DNA from: Planctomycetaceae bacterium UBA2972
GTDB lineage: Bacteria; Planctomycetota; Planctomycetia; Pirellulales; Pirellulaceae
NCBI GenBank assembly: GCA_002348315.1
Contig: DEAW01000070.1
Location: 1 to 40,770, forward strand
Length of the DNA: 40,770 bases
Direction of reading: 5' to 3'
A program made the position numbers and the translations under genes. Under the pieces are notes generated by a model that did no database searches, had not been told where the DNA came from, and saw only the letters and a program-made list of their open reading frames with translations. Position 1 is the stretch's first letter. Each line of letters begins with the position of its first letter. Below are positions 26,625 through 35,310 of the stretch, in pieces.

Positions 26625-27998
26625 TTAAATGTTTTGAAACGCAGTGAGAATTTGATCATCCTGTTCTGCAAAAATACTGCGTAAGTCAATTCGATACTCA
26701 TCCTGCTTGATTCGACCTAAAACAGCGAGTTCACCCGCTCGCAACGCTTCTGAAAGTTCGTCGTGGGATAGTTTTTCATGAGACACGGAGACCGTCCAGG
26801 TTTTTATTTCCTGAGTTGGTACGCTTCCGCCTCCTAAATAAGTTACATCACTGGCTACTGTTGCAGTGAGTAATTCGATTTTGTTGATTGATTGAGCGAG
26901 GTTGCTGGCACGTTGTTGCAGTTCGTCCAGCGGGGCATTTAAGAGTTGTAGTACAGGGACATGATCCGTGGGGTTCGGTGTGCAATAAAGGTCCAGCGTA
27001 GCGCTGAGCGCTGCCAGGATCGTCTTGTCGAGACGTAAGGCTCGCATCATCGGGTGTTGACTGATTTTTGCGATAGATTGTTTTCGGCCCAGAATGATTC
27101 CGCACTGCGGGCCTCCCAGTAATTTATCGCCGCTAAACAAAACGACATCCGCACCAGCTTGCAAGCTATGAGCCGGAAGTGGCTCGTCCTGAATGCCGAA
27201 TTGACTGTAGTCATAGAGTGCTCCCGAACCAATGTCATCCACGACGACAACGTGGTCGTGTCGAGAAGCGACGTCGACCAGTTGCTCCACGGTCGTCGTC
27301 TGGCTGAATCCGGTGATTTGGTAGTTACTACAGTGCACTTTCATGAGCACGGCGGTATTCTCACCAATCGCCTGTTCGTAGTCTGATGCCCGGGTCTTAT
27401 TGGTTGTTCCAACTTCACACAGTGTTGCCTGACTCATTTTCATGACATCAGGCATACGGAAGCTGCCACCGATTTCGACGAGTTCCCCACGGGAAACAAC
27501 GGTTTCCTTTCCACTGGAAAGTGCGGCTAGTGCCAGCATCGTCGCACCCGCATTATTGTTAACGACGGCCGCTGCCTCTCCGCCAAAGAGCTGCAGCAAT
27601 TTACGTTCCACGGCATCGACTCGTTGAGAACGTTTGCCCGATACGAGATTGAGTTCGACACTGGCATATCCCTGTCCCGCTTCGACCATCGCTGCTGTTG
27701 CTTGCGCTGCCAGAGGGGCACGTCCCAGTCCGGTGTGGAGGATAATTCCGGTAGCATTGATACAGCTTCGAAGTGGAGACTGCCCTGCAGTTGCAACGTC
27801 CTGACAGATGGACTGAATAAGCAGCGGCACGTCAACTTCATGTAGATCATGTGTAAGAATGGCACTGCGTAGCTGATCCAGTGCAGTTCTGGCTGCGGCT
27901 ACGACCAGGTCACTGCGCGTTGTTTGCAAGAGCTCCTGAATCTCATCAGATTCAAGTAGTTCAGTGACAGACGGAATATTTCTTAGGAGATCATTCAT
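26625..27998 (-). CDS. selA: L-seryl-tRNA(Sec) selenium transferase
   Basis: SelA is the PLP enzyme that converts seryl-tRNA(Sec) to selenocysteinyl-tRNA(Sec) using selenophosphate. The PLP lysine is visible in SGDKLLGGPQCG (Lys292 with this start; E. coli uses Lys295). GLGRAPL, AAVVNNNAGATML and the EIGGSFRMPDV block are conserved. Length 457 matches the family (about 460). ATG 27998 gives the family N terminus MNDLLRNIPSVTELL. An upstream ATG at 28061 overlaps the selB stop as ATGA and would add 21 residues, so coupling to selB is possible. selB lies immediately upstream in the same direction. Confidence 0.96.
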   Translation of the reverse strand: MNDLLRNIPSVTELLESDEIQELLQTTRSDLVVAAARTALDQLRSAILTHDLHEVDVPLLIQSICQDVATAGQSPLRSCINATGIILHTGLGRAPLAAQATAAMVEAGQGYASVELNLVSGKRSQRVDAVERKLLQLFGGEAAAVVNNNAGATMLALAALSSGKETVVSRGELVEIGGSFRMPDVMKMSQATLCEVGTTNKTRASDYEQAIGENTAVLMKVHCSNYQITGFSQTTTVEQLVDVASRHDHVVVVDDIGSGALYDYSQFGIQDEPLPAHSLQAGADVVLFSGDKLLGGPQCGIILGRKQSIAKISQHPMMRALRLDKTILAALSATLDLYCTPNPTDHVPVLQLLNAPLDELQQRASNLAQSINKIELLTATVASDVTYLGGGSVPTQEIKTWTVSVSHEKLSHDELSEALRAGELAVLGRIKQDEYRIDLRSIFAEQDDQILTAFQNI

Positions 27999-28057
27999 GG
28001 GAATTGCTTTGCTTCTCCTTTTATCATCGATCCGCTGGCCGGCATCGACAAGGCCTT

Positions 28058-30025
28058 TCATCTCTGGAGGAATCTCAGATCATCTTTTCGGATGGTAAAA
28101 CCGGTACGATCCAAATATTCGCACAGAGGCACAGCGTATTTCCGAGTGGTGCCCAGGGTATCTCGTATTTCAGCCATCGTTTTCCCATGACCATCCTGCA
28201 TGTATTTAACCAACGTATTCTGCACTTGCTCGACGGTTGCTTGAGATAAATAAAGCTGATCTGATATCTCAATCACGGATCCGCCAGCCTCCGCGATTTT
28301 TAACAGCTCCATGACGGCTCCCGCCTGATTCCCCGATTCTTGCTGTAACTGCTTTACCAATGGTGCCTCCAAACCTTGTTGCTCGAGGGTCGATTGTATG
28401 CGTTCCAACAACTTAGTCTCATTCTTTGTGAGCTTTGGGCCACGGCTCTTTAAGCCAATGCGTCCCATGTGTACCTGCAACACGCCTTGTTTCTGTAGCA
28501 GTGAAAAAATTCGGTTCAGTACACTTTCGCCAGCTAAGAAACTCAGACGCTCACGAACAGGAGTGATGTCAAAGTTGACGCTGAGTGGATTATCGTTGTG
28601 TAGTTTGTGGAGTATTTTTTCGACGTGCTGTCGGGCTGATTCGAGTGTCTTAACGTGGACTAATTGACTGGAGGATGCCGTGAGTTCAACTCGCAGGATG
28701 GCTCCTTGTTCGATTAAGGTTTGCAGTTGCGAGCCGGGGCTATCGACACCGGTCGATCGTGTGATATCCGTCTCAGCGGGATTTTCAAACCGGCTTACGC
28801 CGACGGCTGCTTCCACACGCTCTAAATCCGAATGGTCGCTGGTGAGTTGTCGTACGAATTGAATTTGCTGCTCATCCTGAAATGGAATCCTGATAGCACT
28901 TGGATCAAGAATTCTTCCTCCTGCGATCGTCATGGCCGGTGATTCCATACGCAACACGAAGGGTTGATTCCAACAGCAGACGACAGGGCTATCCACGACG
29001 AGTTGAGCGAAACCTTGTTCGGTCGCTAACAGTTCATCCTGTTCTAAGAGTTTAAGTGCTGCCGGATAATTGGCCGTCCCCAGGTGCAAACGAACAGGCA
29101 TGTGGTTTTTCAGTGGAAACCGTGAGTTAGGAGAGACAGCGAGTTCGACCGTGAGCGTGTTGTGAGGCGAGAGGAATTCAGGAGAGGCCAACTCCATGCC
29201 TTTGGTAATTTGGTCCGGGTGAATCCCGGCTAGATTTATCGCAGCTCGTTCTCCGCGGACTACGCGTGTTACGCTGGAGTCATGGTTTTGTAGACTTCGT
29301 ACACGCACGTCGATTTCGCCAGGCTGTAGAACGATAGGATCATCTACTTGAAGCTGCCCGCTGGTAACACTTCCGGTGACGACCGTTCCGTGACCTGCGA
29401 CACTGAAACAGCGATCAATAGCCAGACGAAATGGAGCATTTTCCGTGTCAGGTAAGGAGGATCGCACGGCTTGGCTTTGGTCACAGATCGCTTGCTTTAA
29501 TTCTTCGATTCCCTGCCCTGTTTCCGAACTGGTACAAATGCAGGGAGCCGACTCGAAAACCGTTCCAGCACAGGAATCTCTAATTTCTTCTTCGACCAGT
29601 TCTAATAATTCCTCATCGACCAGGTCGCATTTAGTAATGGCGATTAGCCCGGCTTTGACATCAAGATAGCGGAGGATATCAAGGTGCTCGAGCGTTTGAG
29701 GTTTGACCGAATCGTCAGCGGCGACGACCAACATCACAAGATCCATTCCGGTCGCCCCGGATAACATGTTACGGACAAATTTTTCGTGTCCCGGAACATC
29801 GACAATTCCGAGCTTAAACGGGGCGATGCTGAGGTGAGCGAACCCGGGTTCGATCGTGATCCCCCGTTTTTGCTCTTCCGGCAACCGGTCGGTGTTGGTC
29901 CCGGTTAACGCCTGGATCAACGCCGTCTTCCCATGATCGATATGCCCTGCTGTTCCCAGAATCAGGGGCACTAAGGTTGGCGTGGGAGCACCTGCCGCAG
30001 CTGTATCGTTGGCGTCGTTTGTCAT
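28058..30025 (-). CDS. selB: Selenocysteine-specific elongation factor
   Basis: SelB is the EF-Tu-like GTPase that carries Sec-tRNA(Sec) to UGA codons marked by a SECIS hairpin. The G domain has GHIDHGKT (27-34), the switch region RGITIEPGFAHL, DVPGHEKF and ITKCDLVD. Domains II and III follow (about 185-370). The C-terminal 280 residues contain winged-helix units (LVKQLQQESGNQAGAVMELLK... and the terminal TLGTTRKYAVPLCEYLDRTGFT) that bind the SECIS RNA. Length 655 is normal. It is the first gene of a selB-selA pair and is divergent from the gene at 30131. Confidence 0.97.
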   Translation of the reverse strand: MTNDANDTAAAGAPTPTLVPLILGTAGHIDHGKTALIQALTGTNTDRLPEEQKRGITIEPGFAHLSIAPFKLGIVDVPGHEKFVRNMLSGATGMDLVMLVVAADDSVKPQTLEHLDILRYLDVKAGLIAITKCDLVDEELLELVEEEIRDSCAGTVFESAPCICTSSETGQGIEELKQAICDQSQAVRSSLPDTENAPFRLAIDRCFSVAGHGTVVTGSVTSGQLQVDDPIVLQPGEIDVRVRSLQNHDSSVTRVVRGERAAINLAGIHPDQITKGMELASPEFLSPHNTLTVELAVSPNSRFPLKNHMPVRLHLGTANYPAALKLLEQDELLATEQGFAQLVVDSPVVCCWNQPFVLRMESPAMTIAGGRILDPSAIRIPFQDEQQIQFVRQLTSDHSDLERVEAAVGVSRFENPAETDITRSTGVDSPGSQLQTLIEQGAILRVELTASSSQLVHVKTLESARQHVEKILHKLHNDNPLSVNFDITPVRERLSFLAGESVLNRIFSLLQKQGVLQVHMGRIGLKSRGPKLTKNETKLLERIQSTLEQQGLEAPLVKQLQQESGNQAGAVMELLKIAEAGGSVIEISDQLYLSQATVEQVQNTLVKYMQDGHGKTMAEIRDTLGTTRKYAVPLCEYLDRTGFTIRKDDLRFLQR

Positions 30026-30130
30026 GGTCTTATTTTAGTCGTTATCGGTATAGACATGAATCACCGTTTTTGAGACAGTTTGCCTCTGTTTACAAATTTT
30101 AATTGATGATGGATAGATTTTGATTCCGGC

Positions 30131-30598
30131 ATGTTGAAGCCATTGCATCACCGCTCGAGAGTCCTGGCCTGTCTGATGGCTTTGATTTTCATTGCACTGC
30201 CACAGCAAACGCACGCGGCTGATGGTTGGAATCGCCTGAATCCGTTTAATGCGATTCCGGCACCTAAGTGGCCCGAATGGGCAACAGTGAAGATGCCGGA
30301 AGTGGATTTACTTCCCGATTGGGTGAAGCTGCCTGATGTGAGAGAAATTCCAGGCGAGGTTGCTCGTCTGCATCGGCGCAATATGAATGCACTCGGAAAT
30401 GCCGTTAACTACATCAATCCTTTCAAACGCCAGAGCGTGACACGTCCAGTCCCGCCCCCGACCGGCTCGCGAACAACCTCGAGTGTTTCCAAGCCGAGTG
30501 CCAATAAGTTTTGGTTTCCGTCGTTTATGGAAAACGAACGTCGCTTAGGACCAAGTCGGTCTGTTTCTGAGTTTTTGGATCAGCCGCGCATCCGGTAA
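30131..30598 (+). CDS. Small secreted protein of unknown function
   Basis: The 155-residue protein has a signal peptide (VLACLMALIFIALPQQTHAA). The mature region is rich in Pro and Trp (LNPFNAIPAPKWPEWATVKMPEVDLLPDWVKLPDVREIPGE without a break), with a second NPF motif near residue 99. A basic Ser/Pro linker leads to a C-terminal segment WFPSFMENERRLGPSRSVSEFLDQPRI. It has no cysteines and no recognisable domain. It reads divergently from selB, but nothing ties it to selenium use. Confidence 0.6.
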   Translation: MLKPLHHRSRVLACLMALIFIALPQQTHAADGWNRLNPFNAIPAPKWPEWATVKMPEVDLLPDWVKLPDVREIPGEVARLHRRNMNALGNAVNYINPFKRQSVTRPVPPPTGSRTTSSVSKPSANKFWFPSFMENERRLGPSRSVSEFLDQPRIR

Positions 30599-30739
30599 TA
30601 ACGATTAGCACGTCATAGAATCCATCTTTCTTCTTCGATGGAATGTCAGGCAGAGCATTTATCAAATTCCTGTTTTGACTTAGGATGAATACTAGGTGCA
30701 GAAGCATCAGATAGTAATCAGGGTTTAACAGAGAGTTTC

Positions 30740-31549
30740 ATGGTGTCTAAACGTATTGGATTCATCGGAGCCGGGCAAATGGCATCGGCACTGGCTGCCG
30801 GATTTGCGGCCGCAGAGGCAGCGGTTGCTCCGACTGCGATTTCGTTTTTTGATCCGTCAGAGGCTTCACAGGAGAGATTCTGTGAGCGTGTTTCCGGTGC
30901 GCAATCACTGGCCACTTCCGCTGCAGTCATCGCCGAGTCGGACATAGTATTTTTGGCCGTCAAACCTCAGGTGATGCCATTGGTCCTTCCGGAAATTGCT
31001 GAAGCGATTGACGAAAATGTCTTAGTGGTGTCCATCGCTGCCGGCGTTTCTCTGGCGACGATGGAAAGCGTGCTTGGGTCGACACGTCTGATTCGCGTGA
31101 TGCCAAACACTCCCTGTTTGGTCGGAACCTCGGCGGCTGTTTATAGTCCTGCCGAAGGAGCGACCGAAGAGGATTGCCAACGCTTAGGACAGCTTTTGAA
31201 TAGTACCGGCATCGCCTATCAACTTGCTGAAAGTTATCTCGACGCGGTGACGGGCCTGAGTGGATCCGGTCCGGCTTATATCTACAACATTATTGAAGGG
31301 TTAAGCGATGGCGGTGTGGCGATGGGCTTGCCTCGTGATATTGCCACGCGACTTGCGGCTCAAACAGTCAAAGGTGCCGCTGAGATGGTGCTGGAGACAG
31401 GTTTGCACCCCGGTACTTTGAAGGATCAAGTGACGAGTCCGGGAGGAACAACGATTGCCGGTTTGCGAGCGATGAAAGATCGAGGTGTTGCTGGTGCGAT
31501 GATGGAAGCCGTCGAAGCTGCAACCCAACGTTCGCGTGAACTCGGTTAA
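30740..31549 (+). CDS. proC: Pyrroline-5-carboxylate reductase
   Basis: ProC reduces pyrroline-5-carboxylate to proline with NAD(P)H. The Rossmann fold starts RIGFIGAGQMASALAAGF. VFLAVKPQVM and RVMPNTPCLVG follow, and the signature DAVTGLSGSGPAYIYNIIEGLSDGGVAMGL is intact, as is the C-terminal LKDQVTSPGGTTIAGLRAM. Length 269 is normal. The next gene begins 19 nt downstream, so they are probably cotranscribed. Confidence 0.96.
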   Translation: MVSKRIGFIGAGQMASALAAGFAAAEAAVAPTAISFFDPSEASQERFCERVSGAQSLATSAAVIAESDIVFLAVKPQVMPLVLPEIAEAIDENVLVVSIAAGVSLATMESVLGSTRLIRVMPNTPCLVGTSAAVYSPAEGATEEDCQRLGQLLNSTGIAYQLAESYLDAVTGLSGSGPAYIYNIIEGLSDGGVAMGLPRDIATRLAAQTVKGAAEMVLETGLHPGTLKDQVTSPGGTTIAGLRAMKDRGVAGAMMEAVEAATQRSRELG

Positions 31550-31568
31550 CTCATTAGGAGTATTTACC

Positions 31569-32054
31569 ATGTCTTTATTTGGCGACCCTCTGTTTCGTTG
31601 GCGTGAAACGTTTCTTGTGCTCTTTGAAGAATCCAACAGACCTACGGTGGAGGCCGTGGAAAAGGCGCTTGCTCGTGTTGGGAAATTCGACTCTGAACAG
31701 ACCAATGAATCTGTAGACGGATTGATAGAATCACTCACGGTGACCAATTCCATTGATTGTGTTGGTCTAGATATTGTCTTTGTGGATGGAGAAGAAGCGG
31801 CCGAACAGATTGAAGAGTTGCAAACCGATATATCTCCGGACGACTTACTGCCCGGGCAAGAGGAGATGTTGGACAAACTTCCGCTCTGCAATGCCCGGCT
31901 TGATCTTCTTCATTTTGAACAGCTGACGGCGTCCTTCAGTGAAGATGATGACGAAGAATTTCTTGACCCGGGATCGTTGTTAGGGGTGGCGGAATCACTA
32001 GCTCAGCTGGTCAACGGAGTTGCTGTTGACCCGGGGTCAGGTACTTTTGTTTAA
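31569..32054 (+). CDS. Conserved-looking cytoplasmic protein of unknown function
   Basis: The 161-residue acidic protein starts MSLFGDPLFRWRETFLVLFE with TAGGAG 8 nt upstream; the longer reading from 31536 overlaps proC and is disfavoured. It has alternating helices and strands, for example RPTVEAVEKALARVG and the DIVFVDGEEAAEQIEELQTD stretch, and a very acidic FSEDDDEEFLDPGS loop. No signal or membrane segment is seen. I do not recognise a named domain. It lies between proC and efpL on the same strand. Confidence 0.65.
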   Translation: MSLFGDPLFRWRETFLVLFEESNRPTVEAVEKALARVGKFDSEQTNESVDGLIESLTVTNSIDCVGLDIVFVDGEEAAEQIEELQTDISPDDLLPGQEEMLDKLPLCNARLDLLHFEQLTASFSEDDDEEFLDPGSLLGVAESLAQLVNGVAVDPGSGTFV

Positions 32055-32109
32055 TTCGCAATCCTGACACATTTCTCGACGACGAATCATTCTCTGAGAA
32101 CAAACAATC

Positions 32110-32676
32110 ATGCAAGCTAAAGAAATCAAAAACGGAAGTGTTTTGAATTACAACGATGCTCCAACGATTATCGAATCCATCAGTGTGCAGAGTCCGTCTG
32201 CCCGGGGTGCGGCGACACTTTATAAGTTCAAAGGTCGTAATTTGGTAACCAAACAGAAAGTGGACATCACGCTTAAAGGTGGCGAATCTCTGGATGAAGC
32301 GGATTTTGAACGTCGGGCTGTAACGTTGATGTATTCCGATGGCACAGAAATTCATTTTCTGGATGCGGCAGACTACAACCAGTATTCGATTGCTGCAGAA
32401 GATATTGAGCAGGAAATGCAATATGTGACTGAAGGCCTGGAAGGGATTCTGGCAATGATCTACAACGACCAGTGTGTCGGTATTCAAATTCCCCATACGG
32501 TTGAATTGGAGATCTCTCAGACTGATCCCGGAGCCAAAGGAAACTCAGCAACCGGACGAACGAAGCCGGCGACGCTTTCTTCCGGAGTGCAAATTCAAGT
32601 GCCTGAATATCTTAAAGAAGGCGAGTTAGTCAAAGTGGACACGCGTACTAATGAATTCTTAGGGCGAGTGAATTAA
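32110..32676 (+). CDS. efpL: Elongation factor P-like protein (EfpL/YeiP type)
   Basis: EF-P family proteins bind the ribosome beside the P site and relieve stalling. This one carries VQSPSARGAATLYKFKGRNL, the signature of the YeiP/EfpL branch, with Arg32 at the loop tip where canonical EF-P has a modifiable Lys. Three beta-barrel domains are present, and the C-terminal motif TVELEISQTDPGAKGNSATGRTKPATLSSG is intact. Length 188 is typical. A terminator follows. ettA, another factor acting at the ribosomal exit side, lies about 0.7 kb away on the opposite strand. Confidence 0.9.
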   Translation: MQAKEIKNGSVLNYNDAPTIIESISVQSPSARGAATLYKFKGRNLVTKQKVDITLKGGESLDEADFERRAVTLMYSDGTEIHFLDAADYNQYSIAAEDIEQEMQYVTEGLEGILAMIYNDQCVGIQIPHTVELEISQTDPGAKGNSATGRTKPATLSSGVQIQVPEYLKEGELVKVDTRTNEFLGRVN

Positions 32677-32750
32677 TAAGACGATGCATTAATCCAAACT
32701 TCGAAGCGTCTGCTGCAGTAACAGATGAGGGATTAAACGGTGTAGAAATT

Positions 32751-32795
32751 AAAACAGGCTTATGCTGCTGTTGAGCGAGCACAGGCCTGTTTTTT
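32751..32795 (+). terminator. Bidirectional intrinsic terminator between efpL and the selenoprotein gene
   Basis: AAAACAGGC/GCCTGTTTT forms a 9-bp stem around a 25-nt loop and is followed by further T residues on the plus strand. The A run on the 5' side gives a T run on the minus strand, so it can also end the selenoprotein transcript. Confidence 0.8.
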
Positions 32796-32815
32796 ATATT
32801 TAATGGGAGTCGCAA

Positions 32816-33055
32816 TTAACCGTGTATACGTCGACCAATTTCAGAAATCATCTCGTCGTCCTCCGGGAAGATTCCTGATTCCAGTTTAGAGAAGATTAAC
32901 TCGTCTCCGGCGGTCACTTCAAAACATCCACCCATGCTAGGTTCGAGTTCCAAAGCGCTAATCTGACGTTTGTACTGCACGAGAAGTTTAGCGGCCAAAC
33001 TGACAGCTTTAGGCTCGTAGTTTCAGGAACTGCAATATCTCAGGTGGATTTTCAC
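32816..33055 (-). CDS. SelW-like (Rdx/SelT-SelW-SelH family) selenoprotein, in-frame UGA = Sec11
   Basis: From GTG 33055 the frame reads VKIHLRYCSSU, then NYEPKAVSLAAKLLVQYK, and ends with the family block LELEPSMGGCFEVTAGDELI and SGIFPEDDEMISEIGRRI, giving 79 residues with TGA (33025-33023) as codon 11. The Cys8-x-x-Sec11 motif sits after the first beta strand, exactly where SelW-family proteins have their CxxU or CxxC redox pair. GGGAGG lies 7 nt before the GTG. A gene caller that stops at TGA keeps only residues from about 20 on and loses the active site. SelA, SelB and tRNA-Sec in the same window support UGA decoding. SelW-type proteins are thioredoxin-like redox proteins; the partner here is unknown. 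The gene follows a 45-residue protein gene by 27 nt. Confidence 0.9.
32994..33025 (-). promoter_or_regulatory. Candidate bacterial SECIS hairpin with its UGA codon
   Basis: Counting the U of UGA as 1, G12-C13-C14 pairs with G30-G31-C32, U15 is bulged, and A16-A18 pairs with U27-U29. The closed loop of eight nt is GCUGUCAG and carries G22-U23. In the E. coli fdhF SECIS the bulged U is at 17 and the critical loop GU at 23-24, so the geometry is close. The hairpin lies wholly within the coding sequence, as usual for bacteria. Confidence 0.6.
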
Positions 33056-33082
33056 GGCGAGGCCTCCCAGTCGTTAGACTGC

Positions 33083-33220
33083 TTACTTCTTCTTAGAAGC
33101 TTTTTTTCGAGTCGTTTTCTTTTTGGCTGATGCTTTGGAAGTACTTTTTTTCTTGCCACCAAAGGCTTTGTCAAAGTTGGAGGCATATTTTGGTGTCGAG
33201 CCAACTCGCAGAATCGTCAC
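33083..33220 (-). CDS. 45-residue protein with Lys-rich tail
   Basis: The GTG at 33220 follows AAGGA by 8 nt, and an in-frame TAA lies five codons upstream, which fixes the start. The first 22 residues, VTILRVGSTPKYASNFDKAF plus GG, look like a small conserved fold. The rest (KKKSTSKASAKKKTTRKK...) is a histone H1-like Lys/Ala/Ser/Thr tail, suggesting nucleic-acid binding, which is inference. I believe similar short proteins recur in planctomycetes but have no name for the family. It is 27 nt upstream of the selenoprotein gene on the same strand and probably shares its mRNA. Confidence 0.7.
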   Translation of the reverse strand: MTILRVGSTPKYASNFDKAFGGKKKSTSKASAKKKTTRKKASKKK

Positions 33221-33339
33221 GGCGTTGTTTCCTTATAGTCGTGGTGTTGTTCAGGGTATCTACTATTGAATATTGTATGAACCGGAGCGAACGTCAAGCC
33301 TGTTGGGAGGGTCATTCGTTTTGTTTCGCTGAAAGTCAA

Positions 33340-35010
33340 CTAGACGAGTTTCTTATATTTGAACCGCTTGGGCTCATCCGGATTGATTCCAAGTCGTTCC
33401 CGCCGCTGTCGCTCGTAGGTTTCGTAGTTCCCTTCGCACCAATGCACGTAACCATCACCTTCAAAGGCCAGGATGTGTGTGGCTAGACGATCTAAAAACC
33501 AACGGTCGTGACTGGTGACGACGACACAGCCAGCATAGTTTTGAATGGCTTCTTCCAGAGCTCGCAGAGTATCCACATCGAGGTCATTGGTGGGTTCGTC
33601 CAACAATAAAACATTGGAACCCTGACGCAGTAGTTTCGCCAGATGGACTCGGTTTCTTTCACCACCGGAAAGCGTGCCTACTTTCTTTTCCTGATCGGGG
33701 CCTTTGAAATTGAACCGCGATACATAGCCTCTGGAATTGATGCGTCGGCCACCCATGTCGAGATGTTCGTAGCCACCGGAAATTTCTTCATAGACCGTCG
33801 CATCGGGATTGAGACTATCTCGATTTTGATCTACATAACCCATTTCCACGGTTGGGCCGATACGCAATTCTCCACTGTCGGGAGTGTCCTGTTGGGTGAG
33901 CATTCTAAAGAGCGTCGTTTTGCCGGCTCCGTTGGGACCGATCACTCCGACAATGCCTCCGGCCGGAAGCGAGAACGAGAGATTTTCCATTAGGACTTTG
34001 TCATCAAACCCTTTGGCGATGTCAGTCGCTTCGATGACTAGGTCTCCGAGATGGGCACCTGGCGGGATTTGCATTTCAAATTCGCTGATTTGCTCTTCGA
34101 ATTGTTCTGCCACCATCCGGTCATAAGCGGCCAGACGTGCCTTGCTTTTGCTTTGCCGTGCTTTCGGCGAAGACCGAACCCATTCCAGTTCCCGAGCGAT
34201 GGTCTTTTGTCTCGCAACGGACTGTTTGTCTTCGATTTTAAGCCGAGCTTCTTTTTGTTCCAACCAGGCGGTGTAATTCCCTTCGAAAGGATAGCCTTTG
34301 CCTCGGTCGAGTTCGAGTATCCATTGAGCCACGTTGTCCAGGAAATAACGATCGTGAGTCACAGCGACAATCGTCCCGGCGTATTCTGCTAAATGGCGTT
34401 CCAGCCAGGCAACCGAATCTGCGTCGAGGTGGTTCGTTGGTTCGTCGAGTAGCAGCAAGTCCGGTCGTTCCAGAAGCAGTTTACAAAGAGCGACTCGTCG
34501 TCGTTCGCCACCTGAAAGTTTTGAGACATCGGCATCACGGGGAGGTAGATTCATGACATCAAAGGCAACTTCGATTTCACGATCCAGGTTCCAAGTGTTG
34601 GACGTTTCGATTTCGTCCTGGAGCCTGGCCATCTCGTCACAGAGTTTCATCATCTGCTCGTCGTCCATCGGTTCGGCTAGTTCCACGCTGATCTGGTTAT
34701 AACGATCCAGCATCGTGCGGCGTGGAGCAACGGCCTCTTCTACATTTCCCCAGACATCTTTGTCGGGGTTCAATTGAGGCTCCTGAGGCAAGTATCCACA
34801 GGTAAACCCGTCGGTCAGACGAGCTTCTCCATCGAATTCCTGATCCTGGCCGGCCATGATCCGTAGTAATGTACTTTTACCCGTACCATTTCGACCAAGC
34901 ACTCCGATTTTAGCGCCCGGATAGAAAGCGAGATAGATTTCCTTCAGGACTTCCCGTGGACCATGCTTTTTAGTCAGGTCGTTTATGGTGTAGATATATT
35001 GCTTGTTCAT
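33340..35010 (-). CDS. ettA: Energy-dependent translational throttle protein EttA (ABC-F)
   Basis: EttA is a soluble twin-ATPase that binds the ribosomal E site and gates entry into elongation according to ATP/ADP ratio. ABC domain 1 has Walker A GRNGTGKS (39-46), LSGGERRRVALCKLL and LLLDEPTNHLDADSV. Domain 2 has GPNGAGKTTLFRML, LSGGERNRVHLAKLL and LLLDEPTNDLDVDTL. The linker (about 240-320) is the charged P-site tRNA-interaction motif, and the arm within domain 1 is of EttA size. Length 556 matches E. coli EttA (555). There is no membrane domain. Confidence 0.95.
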   Translation of the reverse strand: MNKQYIYTINDLTKKHGPREVLKEIYLAFYPGAKIGVLGRNGTGKSTLLRIMAGQDQEFDGEARLTDGFTCGYLPQEPQLNPDKDVWGNVEEAVAPRRTMLDRYNQISVELAEPMDDEQMMKLCDEMARLQDEIETSNTWNLDREIEVAFDVMNLPPRDADVSKLSGGERRRVALCKLLLERPDLLLLDEPTNHLDADSVAWLERHLAEYAGTIVAVTHDRYFLDNVAQWILELDRGKGYPFEGNYTAWLEQKEARLKIEDKQSVARQKTIARELEWVRSSPKARQSKSKARLAAYDRMVAEQFEEQISEFEMQIPPGAHLGDLVIEATDIAKGFDDKVLMENLSFSLPAGGIVGVIGPNGAGKTTLFRMLTQQDTPDSGELRIGPTVEMGYVDQNRDSLNPDATVYEEISGGYEHLDMGGRRINSRGYVSRFNFKGPDQEKKVGTLSGGERNRVHLAKLLRQGSNVLLLDEPTNDLDVDTLRALEEAIQNYAGCVVVTSHDRWFLDRLATHILAFEGDGYVHWCEGNYETYERQRRERLGINPDEPKRFKYKKLV

Positions 35011-35310
35011 TGCGGTCCATACTCGTGGTTGTGAAGCCGATTGAAATGTCCATGTCAGTTGTTCGGATTGTATTGGTTGGTAGTGTTTGTCTGATTGTTA
35101 GAGGTCAGCTGGAGAATGACTTGGGAAAAACGTTGAATCCGGCGGGCTAATCGCGGAGCGAATCAATGTCGACGTTCGATGTTGAATAATACCTGCCGCT
35201 ACTGAGTCCGGTCTAACCCGAGTTCCCCTTCCCTCTCGATCGTTAATCGGAATCCCTCAGGAGCAATCTATGAACAGGCCTGGTTGCCGTGCAGCAATCA
35301 GGCCTGTTTT
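35011..35310. other. 300-bp intergenic region between ettA start and guaA end
   Basis: No protein gene is convincing here. The minus-strand side near 35011 should hold the ettA promoter and leader. The right end holds a plus-oriented terminator. No riboswitch or tRNA was recognised. A short plus-strand ORF from 35270 lies inside the hairpin and is not credited. Confidence 0.5.

Noticed and set aside
32816..32998. Selenoprotein gene as a 60-residue protein starting at a TTG, or as a pseudogene
   Set aside because: The family homology continues through the TGA upstream to a proper start with a ribosome site, and a SECIS-like hairpin and the Sec machinery are present. A decayed gene would not keep these together.
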